64,000 bases of DNA from Rhabditoides inermis (taxonomy: Eukaryota > Nematoda > Chromadorea > Rhabditida > Rhabditidae), in assembly GCA_963966185.1 (NCBI GenBank), contig CAWZYM010000398.1, forward strand, positions 532,501 through 596,500, in the 5' to 3' direction. Each line of letters opens with the position of its first letter. The stretch's first letter is position 1. Both the position numbers and the translations under genes were made by a program. The notes beneath the pieces are model-generated. The model saw nothing but the letters and a program-made list of their open reading frames with translations, did no database searches and was not told where the DNA came from. Positions 51,953 to 64,000 of this stretch are shown in pieces.

Positions 51953-53456
51953 TTCTCCCTGAGTGTCCTTACAGGTACTCATAAGGGTGCTCCGCTCGCT
52001 AGCCGGATTCATCACTATGATTGGGTCTCTCTTTCTCACTCTCTGGCAACAGTTTGTGTCGAATGTATCGGTTACCAATAACCTTTTGTGATGATGGCAG
52101 CGGCAGGCGGGCGCATATTTTGAAATAGGAAACGTGAGGGTACAAGTGCCTCTCCCCCTCTCCTTTCCACCCCTTATCTCTTCATACAATCTATTACCAA
52201 AATGAGTGTTTTCATCATCATCTACATCATAACTACGATCGGGGTTACGGTATGAATCGGATACAAGTACATACGGAATCGGAACGTTTCGCGAGAGGAT
52301 TTCGGGAATCAACAATCGCAGGACACTGTGTGTTCAGGGATATGCATGTATGTGTGTGGACGCGAATTGTACAGCTGTTGAGTGTTTTGATTATACATAT
52401 GTCGTTGCGGCTGACTGTGTGCATGTGTTTTTTTTTACTTCTTCTCGCACCACGGCTCAATGTTCCACGTCCAGCAATCTAGGACTATCAGAATACGGCG
52501 TGGTGAATTATGTGAAGAAATACAGTACACACAGGCACTTGAAAAGCGCTGCAGATTCTTCACGACCATCACTTTTCTGCCATGATCTGAATCTGAATCT
52601 GACTACCTGACTGATACGTTTTGACAGCTTCCTCTCCTAGGCGTCCCCCTTCAAGTGGTAGAGACTGTATTCCTGAAATCTGAAACTCTCCACTTTTTCC
52701 ACTTGTTGCGAAATTGTGAGGAGAGCGCATATTCGATGTGATAGACATTCAGGTAGGAGGAATACTCATATTCATTTGTATAGGACTTGAGATCACCGGT
52801 CGTTCGTTTCGCGGACTTTGTGCTTTGTGTTCCTGGTTCCTGGTCTCTGATCTTGTGAACACGAGTATACCAGTATACAAAGTAAACCAGCACCGAGTAC
52901 TGATAACTGATAATAGTGGAGATCGAAAACACATGAAACTCAATGATATCAAACTAGTGTATGTTTGTCAATTTGTATACATACACTCGCTCGAGATTCG
53001 CTAAGAGAAAATGTTAGAATTGTTAGTCAGCGGATGACAATGATCTGGCGTTTCTATAGCACTTTCTATCTATACGTATCCATTCCACTCCAAATGCAAA
53101 ACCAGCACAGTTCAACATGCACATTCCTCACATACTCACAACCCGTAGACGATTTGCAGTGTTTCTTGGAAATTACAGTGATCTACTCGATTAGTCTGGC
53201 AACACTGTACATATCTGTATTCCCTTCGGTGTAGAATACCTAGGCTTCCTAGAAGAAACACTCTATGTGTGATGAATGATGAATACTACAAACACTACAA
53301 AAAACGTGTGATGAATGATGAATGCGAAAAAAGCGCGACACACATTCGCCAAATTAGGCTGTTTAAAATTCCGACACTGTATTTACACGCTATTGACTAT
53401 TGTTATTGTCGTTGTTGAAGAAAAACTGAGAGAGGGAGAGGAAAGTGCGAGGGGGT

Positions 53457-53458
<2 letters not shown>

Positions 53459-53512
<54 letters not shown>
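53459..53512. repeat. (GA)n microsatellite
   Basis: Pure GA run of about 52 bp. Confidence 0.9.
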
Positions 53513-53514
<2 letters not shown>

Positions 53515-54325
53515 AAAGGGAAGGGGATAGAGGAATTGGATTGGAGGGTCTGCGGGAATGAATGGAAGTTCGCAGTTGTGTGCAATGAGTGCGGAGACAG
53601 AGAATGAGAAAGAAGGGGTAGAAAAAGTAGAGCGAGAGTAGTTTTGAGGATGCTGGCGAGTCTTTCCGAACACTGCGCCCCCCTTTCGCCCACCCTACTA
53701 TTCACTCACTGTCTACAGCCAATATGAACTTATGATCCTTGTAATTGCTATTGTAGAAAGAGAGTGAGAGGAATGGCGTGAAAAAAGATAGTTCCTCAAA
53801 TGAATACTACACGCGTAGCGAATAGCATAGAACCAGGCGCGCAAAATAGCGTAGCGACACAAGCGAGCGCGATGTAGCAACGTTCTGAATTAAACACTAG
53901 CGAAACGAACGTGTGTTTCTAATGTTCAATAACATGCCAACTCCCTGGAGTCTTATCCTACCAATCGGACGAGCCACTTTGAACGACGCTGTTATACACG
54001 TGTTGTTTCTTGAACTGCATATTCATGTTTTACTGTTGCGTCCTCATTTCCTTACACCATACTTCCTAGATTCGTACAAATTGGATTTGTGAGTTTGCCC
54101 TGAGCAGAGTGCAGAGATTTAGGAATTGCATTTGTGGGCTCTGCGCTTACATTCGTGATATTCATGGTATCTACTTTTTTTGGCAAAGTTCTTATGCCGT
54201 CTGCAGAACCAATTTGAAACAGGCTCGATCGAAAATATCCAAGACTCATCCCACTCACACTCTCCCGCTTCTACTACTCTGCTTCCGGCCGCTTATGTCC
54301 TTTCACGAGAGAGATATAGAGAAAT

Positions 54326-54327
<2 letters not shown>

Positions 54328-54364
<37 letters not shown>

Positions 54365-54388
54365 GTGAGTGAGAGAGAGAGAGAGAGA
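54328..54388. repeat. (GA)n microsatellite
   Basis: GA run broken by a short GAGT stretch. Confidence 0.85.
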
Positions 54389-54645
54389 TGGGAGGAGAGA
54401 CGAGATAGTGACCATTGGAGGATTCCGCTATATAGACGCTACGCTGGCGCAACACATCCCTCTTAATACAAGCTCGCTGTTTCTTTAGTACAAGTGCACG
54501 ATTGTCTGGCTCTCTCCTCTCACCGCACTCTCTGTCGTGCTCTGACGCGGATTGATTTCGACTCAGGCTGATCTCAAAAGGTGATAATCCTCGCCGCCAC
54601 CGCCTCCTCTTGGCCTTTTTGAAGTAATTGAAGTGAAGTGAGGCG

Positions 54646-54700
<55 letters not shown>

Positions 54701-54718
54701 ACTCTCTCTCTCTCGCTC
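54646..54718. repeat. (CT)n microsatellite
   Basis: CT run with TTTC interruptions. Confidence 0.85.
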
Positions 54719-55060
54719 GCCTATGCCTATAATATGCATGCGAAACTCACTCCTCAACTGTTTCACTCAATTCGCGGCTTGCCTTCGCTTGTTGTGTCGT
54801 TTATCTCCCTCTCTCTCTCTCTCCCTCCCCCCTCTCTCCCCCCCTCTCCCTTCCTTTCTCTATATATAGTTCCTAGTTCGTCTACAGAAGTTAGCTTTTT
54901 TTATCACCACGACATATTTTTCCTCCGTTACACATTCTGTTTTGTCTTGCTTTGCAGTTTCGAGTAGAGTAAAGACATGTAAAGTGTTGGTTCTACTTGA
55001 TTTGCAAAGTGCTCTTCGTTTTTCTCTCGTTCTCGTTTCATTCCTATGTCGCTTCGCATT

Positions 55061-55062
55061 TC

Positions 55063-55110
<48 letters not shown>
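55061..55110. repeat. (CT)n microsatellite
   Basis: CT run with one CTG interruption. Confidence 0.85.
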
Positions 55111-55114
<4 letters not shown>

Positions 55115-55856
55115 CCGTTGTGTACACGACTCTCGATTGTTTGAGGGATGGAAGAATGCGAACTCGATTATTCCCACCTCACACCTTCTCCCACCTGCAG
55201 TCTACGCGTGAGTTCCACGAAACTGTTTACTATACTTATATCAAATATATATACGTCATTTATTTAATGTAGTAAATTCACTATTTCCTATTTTCTTACT
55301 TGATTATATCTGTATCATGTTGAATTGTCCTACACCATGGAACGCCTAATCTACATGCGCAAGCGCAAGACAAATAGAATGAGGAACGAGTTCGAAAAAG
55401 AGATGGCCACCCAGCTACTGGAAGAAAAACGCGTCTCGAACATGATCCGGAAATTATTAATATTATTCCGGCTGATACAACGCTTCTTCTACCACTCTTT
55501 GTTCGCAAGAAGGCGCCGTGTTCATTTCCGTGGAAATACCATCGTCTCTCCTTTCCGTCAGTCACACTGCCAGACTGACACGCATTGTGTGAGCTCCTCT
55601 CGTTTTCGGACACCCCCGTCGCTCCATCAATTATGCACGATTCACGGCAAATAGACAATACCGTCCTCCCCCCCCCTCTCCTCTCTTTCTGCTCCGCAAT
55701 CGCATTTGCCTTGCTCGAACGTCTCCGGGGCCGCGTTTTTCTTGAGTGAGCGAGGGAGAGAGTCGGATGATTCTCGGACCGCTTCCTGGGGTCTTCTGTC
55801 GACGACAACGACGACGCCCGCCCCACCCCAGCCCCACCAATTACTGCTCTTTTCAA

Positions 55857-55880
55857 CCCCCCCCCCCCCCCCCCCCCCCC
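55857..55880. repeat. Poly(C) tract, 24 bases
   Basis: Unbroken C run; its length in the assembly may not be reliable. Confidence 0.85.
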
Positions 55881-56220
55881 GGCAGAGACACCCCCCTCTA
55901 CGCTCTATCTGCACTATACCCCACCCCCCCCTCTTCTCCTCTCCGAGAGAAAGATGTGCTCAATTGTTTTGCGTGCGTTGCGCCGTGTGTTTTCTGAATG
56001 GCACCCTGGGGGCATGAGTGAACGGGCGGGAGGGACGCAATCACGGCAACGTCCTATATGTGCCTATCTATGCACATACTGCTTCGAGAAGTCTCTCGTA
56101 CACTGTATAATTCGCCTCATTTCGCTACTATTGCTAGTCTATAAATGTCGCGAGGGGGTGGGGGAAGGTTGCGAGTACCAGAGAAGAGAGAGAGAGAGGA
56201 AGCACTCGCTTCTCTATCAT

Positions 56221-56227
<7 letters not shown>

Positions 56228-56268
<41 letters not shown>

Positions 56269-56318
56269 GTCTCTCTTTTATTCTCAAATCAGGCGTGCGG
56301 CTGATGTAGTTCGATAAT

Positions 56319-56358
<40 letters not shown>
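56228..56358. repeat. Paired (CT)n microsatellites
   Basis: Two CT tracts (56228-56278 and 56322-56358) separated by about 44 unique bases. Confidence 0.85.
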
Positions 56359-56363
<5 letters not shown>

Positions 56364-56511
56364 TATTCATTGCTTCCGCGAACGCTTGTCGTCTTGTGGA
56401 TCAACCGCGATTTTCATTGTCGTCTTTGAACGTCTTTACTTCCTTACCACAACACTCTGCTATTCATAACACGAATCTCGCGTCGCTTCGAGAGAGGGAG
56501 ATGCATAGCCC

Positions 56512-56514
<3 letters not shown>

Positions 56515-56553
<39 letters not shown>
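56515..56553. repeat. (CT)n microsatellite
   Basis: Pure CT run. Confidence 0.85.
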
Positions 56554-56554
<1 letters not shown>

Positions 56555-56801
56555 TTCCCTCTGGATATATGTGCGTATCGTTTCAATGTGTGTGTGTCTG
56601 TGTGCAGAGAGTGTGTGGCATACACACACTGGTGCCCCCCTCCCTCTTTATCCGTGTGTTCACATAATTCCCTCTCTCTCTCTGTGTATCTCTCTACTAC
56701 CAAGGAGGAGCGAGAGAGCTAAAGAGAGCGGAGGGAGGTAGGAGGGAGAGAGAGGGCTTCCAATCGCCTCCAGTCCGACAATTAGCGCTAGAGCGGCGTC
56801 G

Positions 56802-57435
56802 ATGCCGATGCCGGTCGACCGAGTGCTGGTAAGTTTGAAACGTCACTGTCTCCTTTGATTTTCCTCCGATGTCCCAGGTCTAATACTAATTGAGAAAGTA
56901 GCGAGCGAAGAGTGGGGAAGAGTGGAAGAAAACAAGTGTGAGACGCGAGGAAACGTCGGAACGAGAAGCAAGCAACACACTGAGTGCGTGGAATTGACTT
57001 CTTAATAGGAGGGGAGGAGGAGAGGACACGAAGGCCCCCCCCTTCTTCGAAATCCCCGCAGAGGCTCTTATTAAACATTTAAAAGCCCCGCAAGTCCGCC
57101 CACCTCATCATCATTCCGCTCGCAACTTTTGTTATCGTCGTGTTCAATTTTTATTATTTGCATTTGAAACCTATTATTTAGGGGAGAGAGAGAGGGGGAG
57201 AGGGAGAGATAGCTATAAATCGGTGGGTGGGTGTGGGTTGATGTGGTATGACGTTGCACACGTGCCTTGTTTTCGCTCTTTCCAGTGTTTCCAAGTGCTG
57301 TCCCCGCTGGCGGTTGTCGAAAATGGATCTTCATAATATTGAGCGAGAGAGATGTGAGAGAGTGTGAGATATGAGAGAGTTAGATAGAGAGAGGAGAAAG
57401 AAGGAAGATATAGAGAGGATAAAGGGAGGGAGGGA

Positions 57436-57470
<35 letters not shown>

Positions 57471-59052
57471 GAGAGAATGAGTCTCGTGCCAATATCCATT
57501 AGCCAAAACGTCTCTAACACATTCTTTCGGCGGAGAGCTTTTTTTGCACAGTTTATTCGAGATAGGCAATTTTTCTCCTATTTTTTATCTACTCGTATAT
57601 ACTTTTGTCCATTTTAACCATTCTCCAACACTAATTGAGCAGTAAACTTTTGCGTGGGACGTTTTTTTAGTCAGATGTTGGTTTGCTCAGCCGGTTGAGT
57701 TCTAGAAATACGAAGACGTTATGAATGGAGATTAGGTTGTGTTGCATCAAACATCTTAAAGTCCGTTTTTACGTCCGTAGAATATGCTGCAAAATGAGAG
57801 TAGTTTGCCTCACCACAAGGTCTGGCCGAATTTCGAATCGCAGAAGTGATTGTCACCAAGAGAAATCGAAGCACTCCTGATTATAAGGCCCCTATTGTGA
57901 AGATTTTCTTTTCGTAAATCGCACTTTTTATATTATTATATCATGTGTTTGTAGGCGCAGCGCATGCGACACCCGGAGACTCGCACGGGAAGCGTCGGCG
58001 ACTGCTCCAAACTCGCACACTTCCGCAATCCCAAGGCCTTCTTCCGACGACGGTGCGTTTTTTCAGATTTCATTGAATTGATTACGTTGGTTGATTGCAA
58101 ATTAATTCATTGTTATATTAGCGTGCTGCGAAGGTAAGCCGCAGGATGGGCCACCCACGGGCGCATTATTGCGAAAATATGCCAGATACCGTCGTTGGTA
58201 AAACGTTGGGCGGTGGTGTAGTGTCATGGTCCTCCTTCGACCCCCTTCTCAATCTCTTGAATCGGGGATATCTTTACCTTTTCCTTTTATATTAGCGTGT
58301 TCATGTATCACTCTCTCTATATCGACACAATATACAAACTTCTCTATCAATCTCGCTCTCTTTCTCCTTCTCTCCTTTGACCTGGGAGCGAGAGCTGGTC
58401 GAAATGCTAGAACAGACATATGAAAAGTGATCGAGTGCTTTTAGTTATTATACAAGACAAAACAATGAAATCACTTTGAAACTATTTGAAACAAAAGAAC
58501 GAGTGCGAACAAATTATATAGACAAGGTAAAAGCAGACAAATATTATCGGGTTGCAACAACTAGCAATTAGCGTCTGATTTCTGATTTCCAAAAGCCCCA
58601 AAACTCAAAATTCCAAAGAATACACGCAGGATCAGCTAAAAAATATTCGGTTGAAATTCCTTTACACAATTTTTTTCTGCTTATGATTCACACAATTCGA
58701 CGTGAAAATACCACTCGTCTATATATCTATATTAAACTTCCTTTTTTACCCGACTCCTTATGTTTTATAAGTTTTACCAAAGCAAACGACACCAAAAATC
58801 AATGCAAAAAGTTCACAGACCTATTCATCATGTCACTGTTGCTATATATCGTGTGGTTTGACCAGGGCGATATTGTATCGCTGGGCTTGCGTCAACATGC
58901 TGAATGTACATACATGGATAGACAAAAAAGGGTGTGAGTGGGAATGGAGAGAGGAGGAGGACGACGAAACGACATTGTAGCTCTCTGGTGGCATTTCAAT
59001 GAGCCCCATGGATCGAGAGGGCATGCGAGAGAGAGGGAGAGAGAGGGAGAGG

Positions 59053-59083
<31 letters not shown>

Positions 59084-59242
59084 TCCAAGAGAGAGAATGT
59101 AGGTGGGAAGGGGATGCGAGAGGGGGAAGAGGTGGCTATAATACGGAAACCACTCATTTGTTACTTATCCTGTGTGCATATTTGATCGGCTCACGGATGC
59201 GCCGCACGCAAAGCGAGAGGATCCCGCGACGGAACAGGTAGT

Positions 59243-59299
<57 letters not shown>

Positions 59300-60422
59300 A
59301 AAGGAGAAAGAGGGAGAGAGAGAAAACTGAAGAGAAAAGAATAGCGAGTGGGAGAGAGAGAGAGAAATAGAGATAGGCGTGAATGAACCTGGAAACGTAG
59401 GTAGTGATGAGTGAGTGAGTGTGAATCAATCAATCAATCGTTTATCCGGAATCGTTATATCTGAATATGACAACACAATCATAATGACATGAAGCATACA
59501 GTAGTGCCTAAGATGCTAGATACATATTAGGCTAACGCCGGGAAAGACAGGTAGGCTGACGAGGTTAGTGGTGAGAAGACGATACTTGATCGACAATCAT
59601 TCCTGGACCATTAGAGTACCATTCTTGACGTGAAGAGCTCCGGGGTTTCCTTTGCTTCCGTGCCAATTAGTATCTCCTCGCGCCATAGCTGCTTTCTCAT
59701 GAGGGTACTTCCCGCCGCCTCACTGGTTACTCGGGAAGGATTCTTGTCGATGACCGAACATGCGGCGTCGGTGGGGCGAAATGAGGACTCGACCGCACGC
59801 CGCGGGGAAAAGAAGAAGAAAGTCATTTTAAAAAGTCTTGAAAAGTCATTTTAAAAATATTGCATACAATCATGAAGTAGCGCTTTTTGCATAACATGAA
59901 ATCATTTCTAATACAAAGTTCTTGAAACAAGTATTGAAGAATTGAAGTCATCACATTTCGTTACCGCGAAGTTCAAAAACCGGTTTGAGTAGTTTGTAAG
60001 GAAACTTACTTGAAAATTAGTCGCAATAATATTAATCATGGTGTTGATCCTTCTTTTTAATGGAATAATGAGTACACGTTTTACAGGTCAACGAGAAGAC
60101 GAATATCGAACGCGCAGCGGTTAGCAGACCTCGAAGAATTCATCAATAAAAGGTTTGTGTTTATTTATTTATTTATTTTAATTATTTTTCAAACGTACTA
60201 TATACTGTACGTTGTTGTGCGAACGGCGAATGGTTGTGCGAGAAAAAAAAATAGGCAGCCCCGGTGTGTGTGTGACGATTCATTTGTCATGGAATGCGTG
60301 ATTCGCCGTTGTGTATGACAGACATATGATATGAGCTCTGTACCTCTCCCTTCCCTCCTTTCTCTCTTCTTCCCCTCCCCTCTCTCTCTCTTCCTCTCTC
60401 TCTCTCTCTCTCTCTCTCCCCC

Positions 60423-60472
<50 letters not shown>

Positions 60473-61237
60473 GCGATGTCTTGCTGCCCAATTTGTGGCG
60501 CGCATCCGTCGCCCATTGTAATCGTATCCATAGGTCCTCCCTCTTTTTCTCTCTCCTCTGTCTTTCCAATACAAGACACACTGAGAAAGAGGCGAAGACA
60601 GAAAAAAACACGCAGCCGCCACGCGAATCGAAAGAAGCGCTTGCACTTGAAATGAAACTAGACCGCTTTAGCCTGTAGGTTATTTGGCTGCTCCCGGCTA
60701 TTTTAGTGCGTGCCTAAATATATGCATAGCAAACGTGCAAACGAAAAGTCATTTTATTTCTCTCATCCCCACCGCACCGAGAAATGGAATCATTACTGCT
60801 GCCGAATTCTCTATCCCCCTTCTCTCTCTCTCTCTCTCCACTAACTATATACGTATTCAAAAACGGGAGTTGAGAAAGAAGGAAAGACATTAATATGAGT
60901 GTATTTGGGTGCAAGCTGCTCCGGACACTCGTTTGTATGTATATGTGTGTCACGACTCAACTACCGCCACGCAAGTGATTGACATTGCCGCACTCGATGA
61001 TAAATGCAATGGAACCTATAGCTGAGCACACTCATTCAGTAAGTATAAGTATCTATTGCGTCCTGCTGTTGCAGCACTGTTTTCGCTATTCTACACTATT
61101 CACAGTCAGGCATAGAACAGGAAGTCTCCACATACGCCTTTGACATTTCCGAAAGTCAGCTGAATCCCCAACAAGCGCGTAATCCTCTAATCTCTAATCA
61201 CCACAATCATCTGTCCGTGTGGAACAATCGGGGGAGC

Positions 61238-61300
<63 letters not shown>

Positions 61301-61555
61301 AAAGGGGGTAGTGAGGCGAGCGCTGCTGCTGCTTTCCCCCGGATGCCCCGCCCACGGGGACAGAGCAGTGTGTCGTGTGGTGGTGGTGGTGGCAGTCTAC
61401 TGGTGGCATCTCCAATGTCGGCTCTGTTGCCGGCGCGTATGCGCACCGCGCACGCGTCCGCGCACGCGTGGGCGTCCGCGCAGGTCGCCAAGGCGCACAA
61501 GTTCGTGCGCGAGCTCTCCGTCAGCCAGCAAGACGAGGCGCCCGACGTCCACAAA
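56802..61555 (+). CDS. Unrecognised multi-exon gene (partial model)
   Basis: Candidate exons: 56802-56828 (MPMPVDRVL, donor GTAAGT), 57955-58052 (acceptor tttgtag), 60087-60152 (acceptor ttttacag) and 61312-61555; phases agree across all. Exons 2-3 encode a basic segment (LAHFRNPKAFFRRR, ISNAQRLADLEEFINKR). Exon 4 is Gly/Ser/Ala-rich, ending RELSVSQQDEAPDVHK before a GTGTCA donor. Its acceptor follows a GA tract (gggggtag) and is weak; it could instead be a first exon of another isoform starting at an internal ATG. I cannot name a family. The exons are spread over 4.7 kb with large microsatellite-rich introns and the gene probably continues past the window. Confidence 0.35.
57435..57476. repeat. 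(GA)n microsatellite
   Basis: GA run with one GG interruption, in intron 1 of the unrecognised gene. Confidence 0.85.
59024..59095. repeat. GA-rich microsatellite
   Basis: Interrupted GA tract. Confidence 0.8.
59245..59320. repeat. (GA)n microsatellite
   Basis: Starts as pure GA, then degenerates. Confidence 0.85.
60381..60471. repeat. (CT)n microsatellite
   Basis: Two CT runs with a CCCCC interruption. Confidence 0.85.
61240..61297. repeat. (GA)n microsatellite
   Basis: Pure GA run of about 58 bp ending 14 bases before the proposed exon at 61312. Confidence 0.9.
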
Positions 61556-63727
61556 GTGTCAGTTCCCCTCCTCCTTTTTTTGGTTGTATGTTTTCTCTCG
61601 TCTTTGCCTTTTCTCCTCGGGGGAATAGCAGTGGCTTCCCGCAGCGCGCATGCCTTTTTTGCCCTCGATCGAGTTACCACTAACTCTCCACCTCCCTCGC
61701 TCTCTGTTCACTCACTTTCCTCTAACCTCTAAGTCGTCAGTTAGCAGGTGTTTTAATTTTTTTCGTCAAATGCCACTTGTAGCCAGGGATTAGCCGCGGC
61801 GGAAATAAAAGATAAAAAAGGGGGAACATTCGTTCTTTGTGTGTGTGCGCGCGTGTGTGTTTTTTCTTCTCTATATTATAGTCATATAATATGGCCGACG
61901 CGGTTATGCGGCATAAATGTAGCATAGCCGCTCTCTCACTCTCACTCTCTCTCTCATTTTCTTTCTCTCTACCTCTGAAAAAAAGAGCGCGTGGCGGAAG
62001 GGTGGCGACTAGCGTACGCCAGGGGAAGGGAATCGATAGCGACGAGCGCGGCAAGTAAACAGCACACCCACACACACACACACACACAAAAGCCAAGCGG
62101 GCACACAAACAGTCTCTGGGGAGGCGACGTCGACGTCGTCGTCGAATGCGCGATTAGGCACTGATTCCGCGGCCGTCTTGTTTCCCGTCTTTCTCCTCCT
62201 TCTCCTCTTTCCCTAGTAAACAAGATATGCATAGCATGATATGGGTGAGTGAGGGAGGGGAGAGCGTGCGCGCGCCCAATTAGCAGCGTGTGTCGGACAT
62301 AAAGAGTTTCATTAGGGAAGATGCCTCTTTTCCCCCTTTTTTCTTTATCCTCTTTTGTGAGTCGCGCGGTTCCCAGGGGCAACAATGCGAGAGAAAGAAA
62401 AAAATAGGAAAGGCAAAAGCGCAAAAGACAAGCCATGTTTCCAGCCGAAAATGTCCGAGGGGCGCTAGGAATGAGTGAGTAATTATGTGTAGTTGTTACT
62501 TGATCGATTCAAGCATTTATATCTACTATTTATCCTGAATAGTTATGGTTGTACGTGTCATTGCAATCACGACAATATGATATATGAATGTAACCCTCTC
62601 ATAGATACATACCTCATTGTTGTACTTCATGTGCAACAACGTTTTATATTTGATTTAGTTGCCACCATTATCATTAACTGAATTTCTTATGATCACAAAC
62701 GTACAACAAAATTTAGTGGGAGACATGTGGAATATATGAAAACATTACAACCAGCACGGCAGCGCTGGTTGGTTTGTGTTAAGAATAGTCACGCGCTAGA
62801 ATCGGCAAAAGGCGACTTATAGATTTAACTTGTTGTAAAAACATTTAATTTTCAGAAAACACCATTTTTGACAAAATTAAAATGAATCAAATAATTCAAA
62901 CAACATTTTGGGCCACTATTTCTTTTTCTTTGTTTTACAATTATTTTTATCGAGTGACTGTTTCTCACGCGCCCGTTGAATGCTATCTTGTTTGTACTCC
63001 TTTTGTACTCAGAGCCCCAAATACCGAAATTACATGAGAAGAGTCTACTCGTTTTAAATGATTCCTAAACGCGAGCTGTTATTTTAGAAATAACATAACA
63101 GCCTCTTCATTTTTCCAGTTCTAAAAACACGCGAGTCATCGTATAAAAATATCCTTGAAAGACTTTTACATTTAAAAAAAAACCCATATCGCTGACATCG
63201 TCACCGTTAGTTTGAAATCGCTTTCAGATATTAACAAAATATGATTTTTAGCATGTTCGTAGTGCGGCAAACTCAAGTTCATTTTTTTTTGTAAATGGAA
63301 ACAATACTAGTACATTATTTTGTTATAACGATGATACTGCATTTGTGAATCGTGGTTTATATAAACATTTGACTTTTTTATAGTTTAATTGTTTTAATCG
63401 AACAGTTTACAGTTAATTTAGCTGTATTCATTTTTGTAACTATTTTTTTCAGATATACGATTCAAAAGAGTCAAATGTAGTTGACAGAAATACAAATTAG
63501 GTATCATGTTTCAAATACATAAAATGATCTGTATTTATGTAATACTTGCTCAGAGTTTCTCTAATTTTCCTACTTAATGAGTACTGAAAAAAACTGTTTT
63601 GAAAAAAAATCTAGTGTTTGTGTATATACCTAGTCAGTTGACAATACGCCCGCCACTTCATTGCAGCGTAATTATGCTCACTCTTAATTTATTTGCTACG
63701 CGTCGTGTATATATACGGGAAATAGAT

Positions 63728-63775
<48 letters not shown>

Positions 63776-64000
63776 AGAGGAGGCATTAGAGAGCACGCGC
63801 AAAGTGAGAGCAAGCTGCGAGAGAGAGGGAGAGAGAGAGACTGTGGCTGTGTGTGTGTGTGACCACGCCCCCGTGCAATCACTTCTTCCATGCCTTCTCG
63901 TAGACACTCACGCAGGAAAATGTAAGTGTAGTGTCGCGTAGTGCAGTGTGCGTGGTGTCAGTCCAGCAAGCCATCTCATTGCAGCAGTCACATTCTACAC
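61556..64000. other. No gene recognised
   Basis: AT-rich from 62480 to 63700, with one GA microsatellite (63731-63771). It may be intron of the gene upstream. Confidence 0.4.
63731..63771. repeat. (GA)n microsatellite
   Basis: Pure GA run of about 40 bp. Confidence 0.9.

Larger units (their letters stand above)
49434..56801. other. Gene-poor, microsatellite-rich stretch
   Basis: No exon chain with consistent phase found on either strand. It may hold the missing first exon and promoter of the amine receptor on the minus strand and the promoter or 5'UTR of the gene beginning near 56802 on the plus strand. GA/CT tracts are listed separately. Confidence 0.4.

Overview
The window comes from a metazoan nuclear genome, most likely a nematode. 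Evidence: protein genes cut by many short GT-AG (and some GC-AG) introns with TTTCAG-type acceptors, such acceptors a few bases before start codons (as in trans-spliced nematode mRNAs), a MIC60/mitofilin gene, a trypsin-like protease and seven-helix receptors. Species cannot be fixed from sequence alone.

Region 1 (1-8638 and 26158-27935) is a one-sided tRNA array on the minus strand: 41 tRNA-Arg(TCG) genes (40 whole, one split, plus an edge fragment) and 16 tRNA-Leu(TAG) genes (one broken), each followed by a short T run. It has grown by segmental duplication. A 5'-truncated LINE sits in it at about 945-2982.

Region 2 (8639-26157) is the main item: a 17.5-kb minus-strand Ty3/gypsy-type LTR element inserted inside a tRNA-Arg gene, flanked by TAGG on both sides. 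Its order is unusual: 5' LTR, long leader with a MITE, one ORF joining Gag (two CCHC knuckles) to the first part of an envelope-like glycoprotein, a second ORF with the rest of the envelope-like region and then protease, RT, RNase H and integrase, then an extra ORF3 with a UPF1/Dna2-like SF1 helicase, then a near-identical inverted copy of part of that helicase with the helicase 3' half and the start of a further ORF4 on the plus strand, then a 306-bp remnant of the 3' LTR. The shared LTR parts differ at one base, so the insertion is young, yet several one-base shifts and the inverted duplication make this copy defective.

Region 3 (28541-45251): a secreted two-domain chitin-binding (peritrophin-like) gene (+); a decayed seven-helix receptor with a tandemly duplicated 3' end (+); a foldback repeat and LINE remnants; an eight-exon trypsin-like serine protease (-); and a 24-exon MIC60/mitofilin gene (+).

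Region 4 (45252-64000): a nine-exon biogenic-amine-type receptor (-) convergent with MIC60, then about 14 kb rich in GA/CT microsatellites with one unrecognised multi-exon gene (+) from about 56.8 kb. Host exon structures were assembled by hand from splice signals and reading-phase agreement; the MIC60, protease and receptor models keep phase across every junction.
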